A stretch of 64,000 nt of DNA from Rhodobacteraceae bacterium UBA6197 (GTDB lineage Bacteria > Pseudomonadota > Alphaproteobacteria > Rhodobacterales > Rhodobacteraceae). This document shows, one piece after another, positions 25,914-35,158 of this stretch; within the stretch, counting starts at the first letter, position 1, and every line of letters begins with the position of its first letter. The position numbers and the translations under genes were made by a program. Location of the stretch: positions 199,351 through 263,350 of the forward strand of contig DISZ01000019.1 of NCBI GenBank assembly GCA_002422085.1, read 5' to 3'. The notes under the pieces were generated by a model. The model did not search any database. It was not told the origin of the DNA and saw nothing but the letters and a program-made list of their open reading frames with translations.

Positions 25914-26597
25914 TCAGTTCGAGGCGGTTCGAACCGACGCGCGGTAAAAGATATGAGCGCCGATCTGCGCGGTGCGGGTAAAGCGGCGCGACCAGTCGGG
26001 GCGCACGGCGGGGGTATGGAAATGCGTCGCCCCGTCGGTCAGCGAACGCGGTGCGCCATCCAGCATCGCGCGGGCGACCTTGGCAACGCGGCCATAGGTG
26101 GACTTGTCATTCACCCGGTCGGCCCGGCCGTCACAGGTAAACGAAAACTGGCAGCCGCGCGAATTGCCCTGATTGACCACCCCACAAACCGAACCGGGGT
26201 AAGCGTCATCATCGACGCGGTTCAAGATGACTTCGGCAACAGCGGCCTGGCCGGCAACGCTTTCACCGCGCGCTTCAAAGTACAGCGCATTGGCAAGGCA
26301 CTGGAATTGTTCGTCGCCCGATGCTGCGGGCTGGCGGGCCAGCCATGCGTCGCTCAGCGGCTCGAGGCTGGCGATCTTGCCCTTGGCGGGCTTTTTCGGC
26401 GCCGTGGTGATGGCGCTCAGATGGCCCGCAGGAATGGCTTCAAGCCCTGCGCGTTCCTGACCCAGAAGGGTCACAAGCCCCGTATCGACGGCGGCGACAG
26501 GGTTATTCGACTGGCTTACCGTAACCTCGGCACGCAAGCCTCCGGCAAGAGCCAGGAGCAAAATCGCGCCCCCTGTCCAGCTTTTCAGCACTGACAT
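25914..26597 (-). CDS. cell-wall hydrolase, SleB-like (Hydrolase_2)
   Basis: 227 aa with a signal peptide (residues 1-23, SVLKSWTGGAILLLALAGG). Residues ~100-222 match the SleB/CwlJ hydrolase fold: CLANALYFEARGES with its catalytic Glu, AVAEVILNRVDDDAYPGSVC, CQFSFTCDG and ATHFHTPAVRPDW. It probably cleaves peptidoglycan glycan strands in the periplasm. ATG 26597 (MSVLKS) gives a normal signal peptide, while the longer frame would bury it. Confidence 0.88.
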   Translation of the reverse strand: MSVLKSWTGGAILLLALAGGLRAEVTVSQSNNPVAAVDTGLVTLLGQERAGLEAIPAGHLSAITTAPKKPAKGKIASLEPLSDAWLARQPAASGDEQFQCLANALYFEARGESVAGQAAVAEVILNRVDDDAYPGSVCGVVNQGNSRGCQFSFTCDGRADRVNDKSTYGRVAKVARAMLDGAPRSLTDGATHFHTPAVRPDWSRRFTRTAQIGAHIFYRASVRTASN

Positions 26598-26837
26598 GTT
26601 TTCTTTCCAGTAAGGACATCGCCGCAATTTTCATCGCGACCGGGGGGCATTAGCCGAAAACATCCCCAAGAGTCCACCCTCGCGGCAGAATCCTACCTTA
26701 TTTCCGCCACAAAAACGGCGGATTCTGGCCGATGCGGCGCCGACTCAGGGTTGCCGCATCTATCGATCCAATAGCCGCAAGTCTCTGAATACGCCAGAGA
26801 TATTCCGCGCGACGTCGCACCGTTTTCGCACCTGGCC

Positions 26838-29375
26838 TCAGCCGCGATCCTTTGGCGCCAAAAGCGCAAAATGCGCCGCTGCCAGGCGTGCAACCGGCAC
26901 CCGAAAGGGCGAACAAGAGACATAATCGAACCCTGCCGCCCGACAAAAGGCGATTGATTCGGGGTTGCCGCCATGTTCACCGCAAAGCGAAATCGTCACG
27001 TTCGGCCGTGCCTCGCGGCCGCGCGCCGCGCCAATCAACAGCAGCTCGCCCACCCCTTCGACATCGAGAATGTGAAACGGATCCTCGGCATAGACCCCTT
27101 GCGAGACATAAGAGCCCATGAACCGGCCCGCATCGTCGCGCGAGAGCCCATAGGTCATCTGCGTCAGATCGTTCGTGCCAAAGGACAGGAATTCGGCATG
27201 TTCAGCGATTTCGCCCGCCCGAAGCGCAGCCCGCGGCGTTTCAACCATGACCCCGAGGCGATAGGTGAATTCGGTCCGCGTCTCGTTTTTGACGGCGGCG
27301 GCGACGGCGTCGATGCGCGTCTTGACCAGATCCACCTCGCGTTGGGCGCTGACCAGCGGGATCATGATTTCAGGCACCACCGGGTCGCCGTGCTTGCTGG
27401 CCTCGACCGTGGCTTCAAAGATCGCACGGGCCTGCATTTCGTAGATCTCGGGCACGGTGATCCCCAGACGCACCCCGCGCATGCCCAGCATCGGGTTGAA
27501 TTCGCTCAGTGCCTCGACACGGCGTGTCACATCCGACAAAGGCCGGTCCAGCGCCTCGGCCAGTTCGCGCATGCCCTCGCGGTCGTGCGGCAGAAATTCG
27601 TGCAGCGGCGGATCAAACAGCCGGATGCAGACGGGAAGCCCCGCCATGATATCAAATAGCGCAATGAAATCCGCGCGTTGCATGGGCAAGAGGCGCTCCA
27701 GCGCGACCCGGCGGTCGCTACTGGTATCGGCAAAGATCATCTCGCGCATGACCGTCAGGCGGTCTTCGTCAAAGAACATGTGTTCGGTCCGGCACAGGCC
27801 GATACCCTCGGCCTCGAACATCCGCGCGGTGCGGGCGTCGTCAGGAGTATCGGCATTGGCCCGAATGCCGATGTCGCGGACATTGTCAGCCCAGCGCAAA
27901 AGCGTGCGAAAGCCGTCGTCCAGCGCGGGTTCCAGCATTTCGGCCGCACCAAACAGGACTTCGCCATTGGTGCCGTCAACGGTCAGGATGTCGCCCTCGC
28001 GCAGGGTGCGGCCATCGGGCAGCACGAGGCTGCGTTCGCGCGCGTTCAACTGAATCTCAGAGGCGCCGACGATGCAGGGCAGCCCCAACCCGCGCGCGAT
28101 CACCGCCGCATGGCTGGTCACGCCACCACGTTCGGTCAGCACCGCGACGGCGGCATGCATGCCGCGGATGTCTTCGGGCGCGGTTTCGCGGCGCACCAGA
28201 ATACAGGCCTCGTCGCGCGCGGCGCTGGCCTGCGCTGCGGCGGCGGAAAAGACGATCTTGCCGGTGGCGGCGCCGGGGCTGGCGGCGATGCCGCGCGCCA
28301 CGCGGTCGCGTTTGCAACGCGGATCGACCTGATAGTGCAACAGTTCCGACAGGGCGCGCGGTTCGACCCGAAGCAGGGCCTCGTCGCGGCTGATCACGCG
28401 TTCCTTGGCCAGTGCCACGGCAATACGGACCGCCGCGCGGCTGGAGCGTTGGACCCGCACCGCGTCAATCACCGCGACACGACCGCTTTCGACGGTGAAT
28501 TCCAGCTGCATTTCTTCGCGCAAGTTCTTGCGGCAGGCCTTGCCGTGATGCACCAGTTCGGCAAATACCTCGGGGGCGGCATCTTCCAGCGAGGCACCGC
28601 GCGCGTCCTTGGTCAGGTAAAGCGTGGCGACGGCGGCCTTGCGGCCCTGACTTTGGCCGCGAAAGCGCCCGGTTATCTGTGCCGCGCCGCTGATGCCATC
28701 AACAAACTGCATGGTCCCCGAACCGGAAAGCCCCGGCCCGATGCCCAGCGCCATCGTCTGCACCACCAGCCCCAGGGCCGCCTCGCTGGGGGCACCCTTG
28801 GCCCGACGCAGAAGCCGCGCGGTCGTGCCCTCCCAGGCGCGGGCCATCGAGCGCAGCACTTCGGACAATTGCTGGGCGGGGTCTTGCGGGAAGGGCTCGT
28901 CGGTTTCGGCCTCATAGGCGGCAAGGGCTGCCGCCAAGGCGTGCGGTCCGGTCGGAGCCATGAACATGTCGGGATCAAGCCGCGCCACATGGGTGGCAAA
29001 GCTTTGCACGAACCCAAGATACAGCGCGTCCGCCGCCTCGTTGCCGTGGCTGGCGGCCAAGGCGGTGTGGCGGGCATCATTCATGCCGACATTGAGCACA
29101 GTGCCCGGTCCGCCCCATGCCGGGTTTTCCGGGCTGCCGCGCACTGAAACCAGAAGATCGGGGCCAAAGATCGCTGCCAACTTTTCGGTATCGGGCAGTT
29201 GCCCGGCAGCGATGGCGCGCACCGTGTCGGCGGGCAAAGCCACCGTATGGGGCACCGGAAGATCAAGCCGGATCAGTCGTTGCAAGCATTTCGCACGCCA
29301 GCCATGCCGTGCCACGCTGATCTGCGCGGACGGCGTCAGTTCGGTAAACTCGGCGAAATCGGCATGTTTCTGCAT
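26838..29375 (-). CDS. ppdK: pyruvate phosphate dikinase-like protein with a divergent ATP-binding half
   Basis: 845 aa. The phosphohistidine domain has GGVTSHAAVIARGLG and the PEP/pyruvate barrel has GIGLCRTEHMFF, FNPMLGMRGVRLG, SFGTNDLTQMTYG and the catalytic Cys in ISLCGEHGG. The enzyme interconverts pyruvate and PEP. The N-terminal ATP-grasp half keeps VSVRGSP, but the usual GGKGANLAEM start is replaced by RHGWRAKCLQRLIRLDLPVP. The MPGMMDT block is replaced by WGGPGTVLNVG, so catalysis with ATP is uncertain. The start at 29375 (MQKHAD) is favoured over one ten codons upstream. Confidence 0.82.
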   Translation of the reverse strand: MQKHADFAEFTELTPSAQISVARHGWRAKCLQRLIRLDLPVPHTVALPADTVRAIAAGQLPDTEKLAAIFGPDLLVSVRGSPENPAWGGPGTVLNVGMNDARHTALAASHGNEAADALYLGFVQSFATHVARLDPDMFMAPTGPHALAAALAAYEAETDEPFPQDPAQQLSEVLRSMARAWEGTTARLLRRAKGAPSEAALGLVVQTMALGIGPGLSGSGTMQFVDGISGAAQITGRFRGQSQGRKAAVATLYLTKDARGASLEDAAPEVFAELVHHGKACRKNLREEMQLEFTVESGRVAVIDAVRVQRSSRAAVRIAVALAKERVISRDEALLRVEPRALSELLHYQVDPRCKRDRVARGIAASPGAATGKIVFSAAAAQASAARDEACILVRRETAPEDIRGMHAAVAVLTERGGVTSHAAVIARGLGLPCIVGASEIQLNARERSLVLPDGRTLREGDILTVDGTNGEVLFGAAEMLEPALDDGFRTLLRWADNVRDIGIRANADTPDDARTARMFEAEGIGLCRTEHMFFDEDRLTVMREMIFADTSSDRRVALERLLPMQRADFIALFDIMAGLPVCIRLFDPPLHEFLPHDREGMRELAEALDRPLSDVTRRVEALSEFNPMLGMRGVRLGITVPEIYEMQARAIFEATVEASKHGDPVVPEIMIPLVSAQREVDLVKTRIDAVAAAVKNETRTEFTYRLGVMVETPRAALRAGEIAEHAEFLSFGTNDLTQMTYGLSRDDAGRFMGSYVSQGVYAEDPFHILDVEGVGELLLIGAARGREARPNVTISLCGEHGGNPESIAFCRAAGFDYVSCSPFRVPVARLAAAHFALLAPKDRG

Positions 29376-29500
29376 TGCAGCGTATCCTGTTTCCGCTGGC
29401 AGCATAGGGCGATTGCGATTCGCCGCAAGTGCGACATTCAGGTGGCTGACATTGACTTGGCGACATTCATGCCGCCGGGCGCCCCGTGGCGGGGTCCGGA

Positions 29501-29535
29501 TGCCTCCGGCGGGAGTATTTCCGCCAAAAAGAAGC
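29501..29535 (-). repeat. dispersed intergenic repeat, type B copy 2
   Basis: On the minus strand it reads GCTTCTTTTTGGCGGAAATA followed by CTCCCGCCGGAGGCA, starting only 5 bp past the glyS stop codon. It is the clearest full-length type B copy. Confidence 0.8.
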
Positions 29536-29540
29536 CATGG

Positions 29541-31649
29541 TCAGCCTTCAATGCGGGTCAGGTCGGCAACGGCAAGGCAGATCTGGCGGATCCGGCTGAG
29601 CAGGTTGAGCCGGTTGCGGCGCACCACCGGGTTGTCGGAATTGACCTGAACTGTCGTGAAGAACGCATCAATCGGCGCGCGCAACGCGGCCATCGCGGCC
29701 ATGGCGGCGGCGAAATCCTCGGTCTGCATCGCCGGGGTGATCCGGGTCCGGGCGGCGTCGAGGGCGGCAAACAGGTTGTGCTCTTCGTCGGTTTCGGCGA
29801 ATTTCGGATCGGCGCCGTAGCTGTATTCGACGCCGTCCTTGGCCTCGGCCTGGGTCAGGATGTTGTTGGCGCGTTTGAAACCTTGCAGCAGGTTGGTGCC
29901 GTCGTCGGTTTTCAGGAAGGCCGAAAGCGCCTCGGCGCGATTGACGAGGAGGGTGAGATCGTCATTGCCGGGCATGGCGAGGCAGGCGTCGATGACATCG
30001 TGGCGGATGCCCTGGTCCTTGAGGAAGACCTTGAGGCGGTCGTGGAAGAAGGCGAGGAGGCTATGCGCGCCAGGTTCAGCGTCTGCCGCTATGAGTTCGC
30101 CAGATTTGATTTCCTCGGGAAACAGACCGTCAGCCTCTGTGAAAACGGCATCAAGGTGCAAACGCACCCCATTCCCCAGCACCAGCCGGATCACCCCCAG
30201 CGCGGCGCGGCGCAGCGCGAAGGGGTCCTTCGACCCCGTGGGTTTTTCGTCGATCGCCCAGAATCCGGTCAGCGTATCGATTTTATCCGCCAGCGCAACG
30301 GCGACGCTGATTGGAGCGGTGGGCACGGCGTCACTGGGACCAAGCGGTTGATAATGCTCATGACAAGCCTCGGGCACACCGTCATCGTGACCCGCCGCGC
30401 GGGCGTAGTAGCCGCCCATGATGCCTTGCAGTTCCGGAAATTCGCCGACCATCGCCGATTGCAGATCGGATTTGACCACGCGGGCGGCCTCGGCGGCAAG
30501 GTCGGGCGCGGCACCGACAAGGGGGGCGATTTCGCGGGCCAGCGCGGCGATGCGGGCGACGCGGGCGGCCTGGCTGCCCAGCTTGTTGTGGAAGGTCACA
30601 TTGGCCAGCCCCGCGCCCATGCCTTCAAGCCCTTCGGTTTTCACCAGTCGCAGGTCGTTTTCCCAAAAGAACCGGGCATCCGACAGCCGCGCCGAAAGCA
30701 CCTTTTGATTGCCCGCAAGGATGGTCGCGCCGTGGTCGGCGGTCTCGCGGTTGGCGACAGTCGCAAAGCCTTCGATCCGGCCGGTCTTGGGGTTCTTCAC
30801 CGAAAAGAATTTCTGGTGTTCGCGCATCGAGGTTTGCAGCACCTCGGGTGGCAATGCCAAGAACGCGTCGTCAATGGCGCCCATCAACACCACGGGCCAT
30901 TCGGCAAGACCCGCAACCTCGGACAAAAGCGCTTTGTCTTCAACCAGTTCCAAGCCGCGTGCAAAAGCCAAGTTCTGCGCGTCATGCCAGATCATCGCCT
31001 CGCGTTCGGCGCTGTCAAGCACCACATGGGCGCGTTTGAGCCTGGCGCGGTAGTCGTCGAACCCGGCGACAGCAAAGCGGCCGGGCGCCATGAAACGGTG
31101 GCCTTCGGTGGTATTTCCGGCGGTGATGGTGTCGACCGTCAGCGGCACGGTTTCAGCGCCGGCCTCGTCTGCCAGCAGGCACAGGACCGAATGCAGCGGC
31201 CGCACCCAGCGCAGGCTGCCATTGCCCCAGCGCATGGATTTGGGCCAAGGGAAATTGCGGATCGTGCTTTCCAGAACCTCGGCCACGATCTCGGTAGCGG
31301 GGCGACCGGGGCGTTCGATCACGGCAAACAGCACCTGACCCTTCTTGTCGTCGCGCAGTTCAAGCTGGTCGCGGGTCAGGCCGGTGGCACGCAAGAAGCC
31401 ATCGATCGCGGCGGCGGGGGCGCTGGCGCTGGGGCCTTTGCGTTCTTCGCGCAGGGTCGGGCTTTGCGCGGTCAGCCCCTCGACGGCCAGCACCAGCCGC
31501 CGCGGCGTCGAAAAGGCACCGGCCGAGGCATAGGTCAGCCCGGCGGCGACCAGACCATCGGTCATCAGCTTTTTCAGATCGTCGCGCGCGCGCGCCTGCA
31601 TCCGCGCCGGGATCTCTTCGGAGAAGAGTTCAATCAGAAGATCGGGCAT
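29541..31649 (-). CDS. glyS: glycyl-tRNA synthetase beta subunit
   Basis: 702 aa, the tRNA-binding subunit of the bacterial alpha2-beta2 glycyl-tRNA synthetase. The characteristic start is LLIELFSEEIPARMQARA. Motifs include RWGNGSLRWVRPLHS, VLQTSMREHQKFFSV, LARKIDTL-type text (ALADKIDTLTGFW) and DPFALRRAALG. The C-terminal anticodon-binding region has VNSDNPVVRRNRLNLLSRI. Translation starts 3 bp after the DUF6446 gene, so the three genes from glyQ form one operon. Confidence 0.96.
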   Translation of the reverse strand: MPDLLIELFSEEIPARMQARARDDLKKLMTDGLVAAGLTYASAGAFSTPRRLVLAVEGLTAQSPTLREERKGPSASAPAAAIDGFLRATGLTRDQLELRDDKKGQVLFAVIERPGRPATEIVAEVLESTIRNFPWPKSMRWGNGSLRWVRPLHSVLCLLADEAGAETVPLTVDTITAGNTTEGHRFMAPGRFAVAGFDDYRARLKRAHVVLDSAEREAMIWHDAQNLAFARGLELVEDKALLSEVAGLAEWPVVLMGAIDDAFLALPPEVLQTSMREHQKFFSVKNPKTGRIEGFATVANRETADHGATILAGNQKVLSARLSDARFFWENDLRLVKTEGLEGMGAGLANVTFHNKLGSQAARVARIAALAREIAPLVGAAPDLAAEAARVVKSDLQSAMVGEFPELQGIMGGYYARAAGHDDGVPEACHEHYQPLGPSDAVPTAPISVAVALADKIDTLTGFWAIDEKPTGSKDPFALRRAALGVIRLVLGNGVRLHLDAVFTEADGLFPEEIKSGELIAADAEPGAHSLLAFFHDRLKVFLKDQGIRHDVIDACLAMPGNDDLTLLVNRAEALSAFLKTDDGTNLLQGFKRANNILTQAEAKDGVEYSYGADPKFAETDEEHNLFAALDAARTRITPAMQTEDFAAAMAAMAALRAPIDAFFTTVQVNSDNPVVRRNRLNLLSRIRQICLAVADLTRIEG

Positions 31650-31652
31650 TTG

Positions 31653-32126
31653 CTACTCCGCTTTTTCGTTCAGCTGGTTCCAGGCGAAGGCATGACCATC
31701 CGGATAGACGGCCACGACCCGGTCAACACCCGGTAGCACCTCGTGTTCCGACAAGAAGGCCAGCGCCGCGCCGGTTTCCAGATCGGCGCCGATCCGGGCG
31801 GCATCAAAGCACGAAAACCAGCTTGGCCCATTCAGCGGCGTGGCATTGTCATAAACGGCATAGGTTTCCGACAAGAGCGCCAGCGACAGCGGTGTGGTAA
31901 AGCAACCGCGATAGCGCAAGGGCGAGCTGCCCGCGTCGATCCCTTCGAACGCGTCGGTCAGGATCGGTTCGGGCATGCCGGTGATGATCGAGGTCAGCCG
32001 CACTTCGGCGGCGGGCGCCGAGGTCGGGATCGGTTTGTAGAAGGCGTAAACCTGCAGGTAATAGACCGCGGCGCCGGTCAGCAAGGCGGTCAGCACGATG
32101 AAGACTCCGACGATCTTGCCATTCAC
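31653..32126 (-). CDS. DUF6446-like membrane-anchored protein between glyQ and glyS
   Basis: 157 aa. It has an N-terminal helix (residues 4-26, IVGVFIVLTALLTGAAVYYLQVY) and then a periplasmic-looking domain with two Cys (GCFTTPLSL, WFSCFDAARIG), ending VVAVYPDGHAFAWNQLNEKAE. Its ATG overlaps the glyQ stop by 4 bp and its stop lies 3 bp before glyS. Similar proteins occur at this place in other Rhodobacteraceae, to my knowledge without assigned function. The tight coupling to an aminoacyl-tRNA synthetase has no obvious reason. Confidence 0.75.
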   Translation of the reverse strand: MNGKIVGVFIVLTALLTGAAVYYLQVYAFYKPIPTSAPAAEVRLTSIITGMPEPILTDAFEGIDAGSSPLRYRGCFTTPLSLALLSETYAVYDNATPLNGPSWFSCFDAARIGADLETGAALAFLSEHEVLPGVDRVVAVYPDGHAFAWNQLNEKAE

Positions 32127-33058
32127 GCTGCGTCCTCACCCGTTTGCGCGCCGCCCGCGTCGGTGGTCAAGAAGGCGTCGGCGCATTTCTTGGCCAGCGC
32201 CCGCACCCGGCCGATATAGGCCTGTCGTTCGGTGACCGAGATCACGCCCCGTGCGTCCAGCAGGTTGAAAAGGTGGCTGGCCTTGATGCACTGGTCATAG
32301 GCCGGATGCGCCATGACGATGCGGCGGCCGGCCGCGTCGGTATCAGCGGCCGAAAGGATGCGTTCGCATTCGGCCTCGGCATCGACGAAATGCTGCAAAA
32401 GCATCGCCGTATCGGCCTGCTCGAAATTCCAGCGTGAATATTCCTGTTCGGTCTGGCGAAAAACATCGCCGTATTTCAACGGGATAGGGGCGTCGGGGTC
32501 GTTGAAGGGCATATCCATGACGTGATCGACGCCCAGCACATACATCGCCAGCCGTTCCAGCCCGTAGGTCAGCTCGCCCGCGACGGGGCGGCAGTCATGG
32601 CCACCGACCTGCTGGAAATAGGTGAACTGCGACACTTCCATTCCGTCGCACCAGACCTCCCAGCCAAGCCCCCAGGCGCCCAGTGTCGGGCTTTCCCAGT
32701 CATCCTCGACAAAGCGGATGTCGTGCAGCGCCAGATCAATGCCGATCGCCTGAAGACTGCCCAGATAGAGCGCCTGAAGATCCGGCGGGCTGGGCTTTAT
32801 CAACACCTGATACTGGTAATAATGCTGCAATCGGTTCGGGTTTTCACCATAGCGCCCGTCGGTCGGGCGGCGCGAGGGCTGAACATAGGCCGCGGCCCAG
32901 GGGTTTGGCCCCAGCGCGCGCAGCGTGGTCGCCGGGTGAAAGGTGCCCGCGCCCACCTCCATGTCATAGGGTTGCAAGATGGCACAGCCCTTGCCCGCCC
33001 AATAGCCCATCAATCGCAAGATGATTTCCTGAAATGAACGCGGCGGGGTCTGGGTCAT
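32123..33058 (-). CDS. glyQ: glycyl-tRNA synthetase alpha subunit
   Basis: 311 aa, the catalytic class II subunit that makes glycyl-adenylate. Motifs: FQEIILRLMGYWAGKGCAIL, the motif 2 region YVQPSRRPTDGRYGENPNRL, and GWEVWCDGMEVSQFTYFQQ with GGHDCRPVAGELTYGLERLA (motif 3). ATG 33058 (MTQTPP) is chosen because the family begins with FQEII shortly after the start. It is first gene of glyQ-DUF6446-glyS. Confidence 0.96.
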   Translation of the reverse strand: MTQTPPRSFQEIILRLMGYWAGKGCAILQPYDMEVGAGTFHPATTLRALGPNPWAAAYVQPSRRPTDGRYGENPNRLQHYYQYQVLIKPSPPDLQALYLGSLQAIGIDLALHDIRFVEDDWESPTLGAWGLGWEVWCDGMEVSQFTYFQQVGGHDCRPVAGELTYGLERLAMYVLGVDHVMDMPFNDPDAPIPLKYGDVFRQTEQEYSRWNFEQADTAMLLQHFVDAEAECERILSAADTDAAGRRIVMAHPAYDQCIKASHLFNLLDARGVISVTERQAYIGRVRALAKKCADAFLTTDAGGAQTGEDAA

Positions 33059-33250
33059 CTGAACACCTCTGAGCAAAGCGCCCCCTTCCTAGGCAAGGGC
33101 CGGCGGAGGGTCAATCGGGCGAAGTGCGGGCATTGACACATTCCTGTGGTTTTTGGGGTGACGCCGGCGATATCCCTGCTAATTTGCGCGCCAAAGATGC
33201 AAGTGCGCGCCGATCTGCGGCAAAGCGCTCTGGGGAAAAGGGTTTGGTGA

Positions 33251-35044
33251 ATGGGTTGGCTGACAAGGGCGATTGTGATCGTTGTGATATCGGCAAGCGC
33301 GGGCACGGCAATGGCGCAAAGCTTTTGGGTGCAGGTCGAGGCGCAACCAAGCCTGCGCGACGGTGAGGCCCGCGCCCGCGCCTGGGCCGAAACCCTGCCA
33401 GATGTTGCCGGGTTTGCGATGTCGACCGGCTGGTATGCGGTGGCGATCGGGCCATTTTCCGAAACCGATGCCGCGCAAAAGCTGCAACTGCTGCGCGGCG
33501 AACGGCTGATCCCGTCGGACAGCTACCTGTCGGACGGGCGCAATTTCCGCCAGCAATTCTGGCCCGTGGGGGCGGCCTTGCAACAGCAGACGCCAACGGC
33601 GGTGCTGCCTGAGATCGCCGCTGACCCGGCCACCCCCGCCGCCCCGATGCCGGCACCCGGCGCGGTGGCCTCTGCCGATACCGCGCCCGTGGCCGACCCC
33701 GCCCCCCCTGTCGAGCCGGTCGAAACCCTCGCGCAGGCCCGCGCCGCCGAAGCCGCCTTGCCGCGCGCCGACCGCGAACTGATCCAGACCGCGTTGCAGT
33801 GGCAGGGCTTTTACAGCGCCGCCATCGACGGCGCCTTCGGCCCCGGCACCCGCAAAAGCATCGCCGCCTGGCAACAGGCCAATGGCGTTGATGTCACCGG
33901 GATTCTGGCCAGCCGCCAGCGCGCCGATCTGATTGCCGCCTATCAGGGCGAACGCGCCGCGCTTGGCCTGACCCTGGTCGAGGATGCGCAAGCCGCGATT
34001 GCGGTCGAGATGCCGATGGGGCTTGTGACGTTCGACCACTACGACCCGCCCTTCGTGCATTACACCGAAAAGGACGGCTCGGGGGTGCGGGTGCTGCTGA
34101 TTTCGCAGCAAGGCGACCAGAACAGCCTGTTTGGCCTTTACGACGTGATGCAGACGCTGGAAATCGTGCCGTTTGACGGCCCGCGCGAACGCTCGCGCAG
34201 CGGCTTTACCCTGACCGGGCAGAACGACACGATCCATTCCCATACCGAGGTCAGCCTGCGGGGCGGGCTGATCAAGGGCTTTACGCTGGTCTATCCGGCG
34301 GCCGATGCGGTGCGGATGGAACGCGTTCTCAAGGCGATGCAGGGCAGCTTCAAGGGCACCGGCGACACCGCGCTGGATGAGACGTTGGGCCAACCCCTGG
34401 CCGAGCCGCGCGCCGATCTTCTGGCCGGGCTGGATGTGCGCCAGCCCGCTTTGGCGCGATCGGGGTTCTACATTGACAGCAAGGGGACGGTGCTGACCGC
34501 CGGCGCGGATCTGCAAAGCTGCGCGCGCATCACCGTCGACGGGACCGATTTCGAGATGGCCTTTGACGATACCGCGCTGGGGTTTGCCGTCTTGACCCCG
34601 CGGGATGCTTTGGCACCGATGTCGGTGGCCGAGTTCCAGACCACCGCCACGCGGCTGAATTCGTCGATTGCGGTGGCGGGCTATCCCTATGCCGATGCGC
34701 TCAGCGCGCCGGTGCTGACCTTTGGCAAATTGGCCGACCTGAGCGGCCTTGCCGGAGAGCCGGGCCTGGCGCGGTTGGCACTGGGGTCGCTTGACGGCGA
34801 CGTCGGCGGGCCGGTGTTTGACACCAGCGGCGCGGTGATCGGAATGCTGCTGCCTCGTGCCACGGGCGGCGCGCAGATCTTGCCTGCCGACCTGACACTG
34901 GCGGTGCAATCCACGGCGATGGCGCCAGCACTGGCGGAAAAGGGCTTTGCGCCCACCGCCTCGCAACGCAGCGGAACTCTGGCCACCGAAGACCTGTCGC
35001 TGCTGGCACTGGGAATGACGGTGCAGGTGTCGTGCTGGAACTAG
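33251..35044 (+). CDS. exported SPOR/peptidoglycan-binding protein with an inactive trypsin-like domain
   Basis: 597 aa with a signal peptide (1-22). SPOR-like sequence is at ~24-105 (FWVQVEAQPSLRDGEARARA, GWYAVAIGPFSETDAA). An Ala/Pro linker follows, and a PG_binding_1 domain spans ~172-232 (LQWQGFYSAAIDGAFGPGTR). A beta-rich middle (250-370) leads to a chymotrypsin-fold domain (~400-555). There the Ser motif GDSGGP reads GDVGGP (Val518), the His motif TxHVV reads TAGAD, and the D-L-A-L motif reads GFAVL. All three catalytic residues seem lost, so it probably binds rather than cuts. It is monocistronic and divergent from glyQ. Confidence 0.8.
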   Translation: MGWLTRAIVIVVISASAGTAMAQSFWVQVEAQPSLRDGEARARAWAETLPDVAGFAMSTGWYAVAIGPFSETDAAQKLQLLRGERLIPSDSYLSDGRNFRQQFWPVGAALQQQTPTAVLPEIAADPATPAAPMPAPGAVASADTAPVADPAPPVEPVETLAQARAAEAALPRADRELIQTALQWQGFYSAAIDGAFGPGTRKSIAAWQQANGVDVTGILASRQRADLIAAYQGERAALGLTLVEDAQAAIAVEMPMGLVTFDHYDPPFVHYTEKDGSGVRVLLISQQGDQNSLFGLYDVMQTLEIVPFDGPRERSRSGFTLTGQNDTIHSHTEVSLRGGLIKGFTLVYPAADAVRMERVLKAMQGSFKGTGDTALDETLGQPLAEPRADLLAGLDVRQPALARSGFYIDSKGTVLTAGADLQSCARITVDGTDFEMAFDDTALGFAVLTPRDALAPMSVAEFQTTATRLNSSIAVAGYPYADALSAPVLTFGKLADLSGLAGEPGLARLALGSLDGDVGGPVFDTSGAVIGMLLPRATGGAQILPADLTLAVQSTAMAPALAEKGFAPTASQRSGTLATEDLSLLALGMTVQVSCWN

Positions 35045-35158
35045 ACGCCCAGCGCCGGAAAGCGGCGGCGCCATTGTCCTGAAGGTCAGCGCCGCCGCCA
35101 ATCTCCGCCGCCAATCTCTGCCGCAAATCGCCGTCACCGGTCCCCGAACAAAGCGCGT

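Noticed and set aside
29199..31736. 845-codon open frame antisense to glyS
   Set aside because: The minus strand encodes a full, motif-rich GlyS. The plus-strand translation is Gly/Arg/His-rich without any domain, as expected for a shadow in GC-rich DNA.
35060..35120. Short direct repeats of CGCCGCCAATCT type after the pseudoprotease gene
   Set aside because: Only two or three partial copies, compatible with chance in GC-rich DNA; no repeat-array pattern and no CRISPR-like spacing.
33179..35137. 652-codon open frame antisense to the SPOR/PG-binding protein
   Set aside because: No start site context and no family likeness; the plus-strand protein has a signal peptide and recognisable domains.
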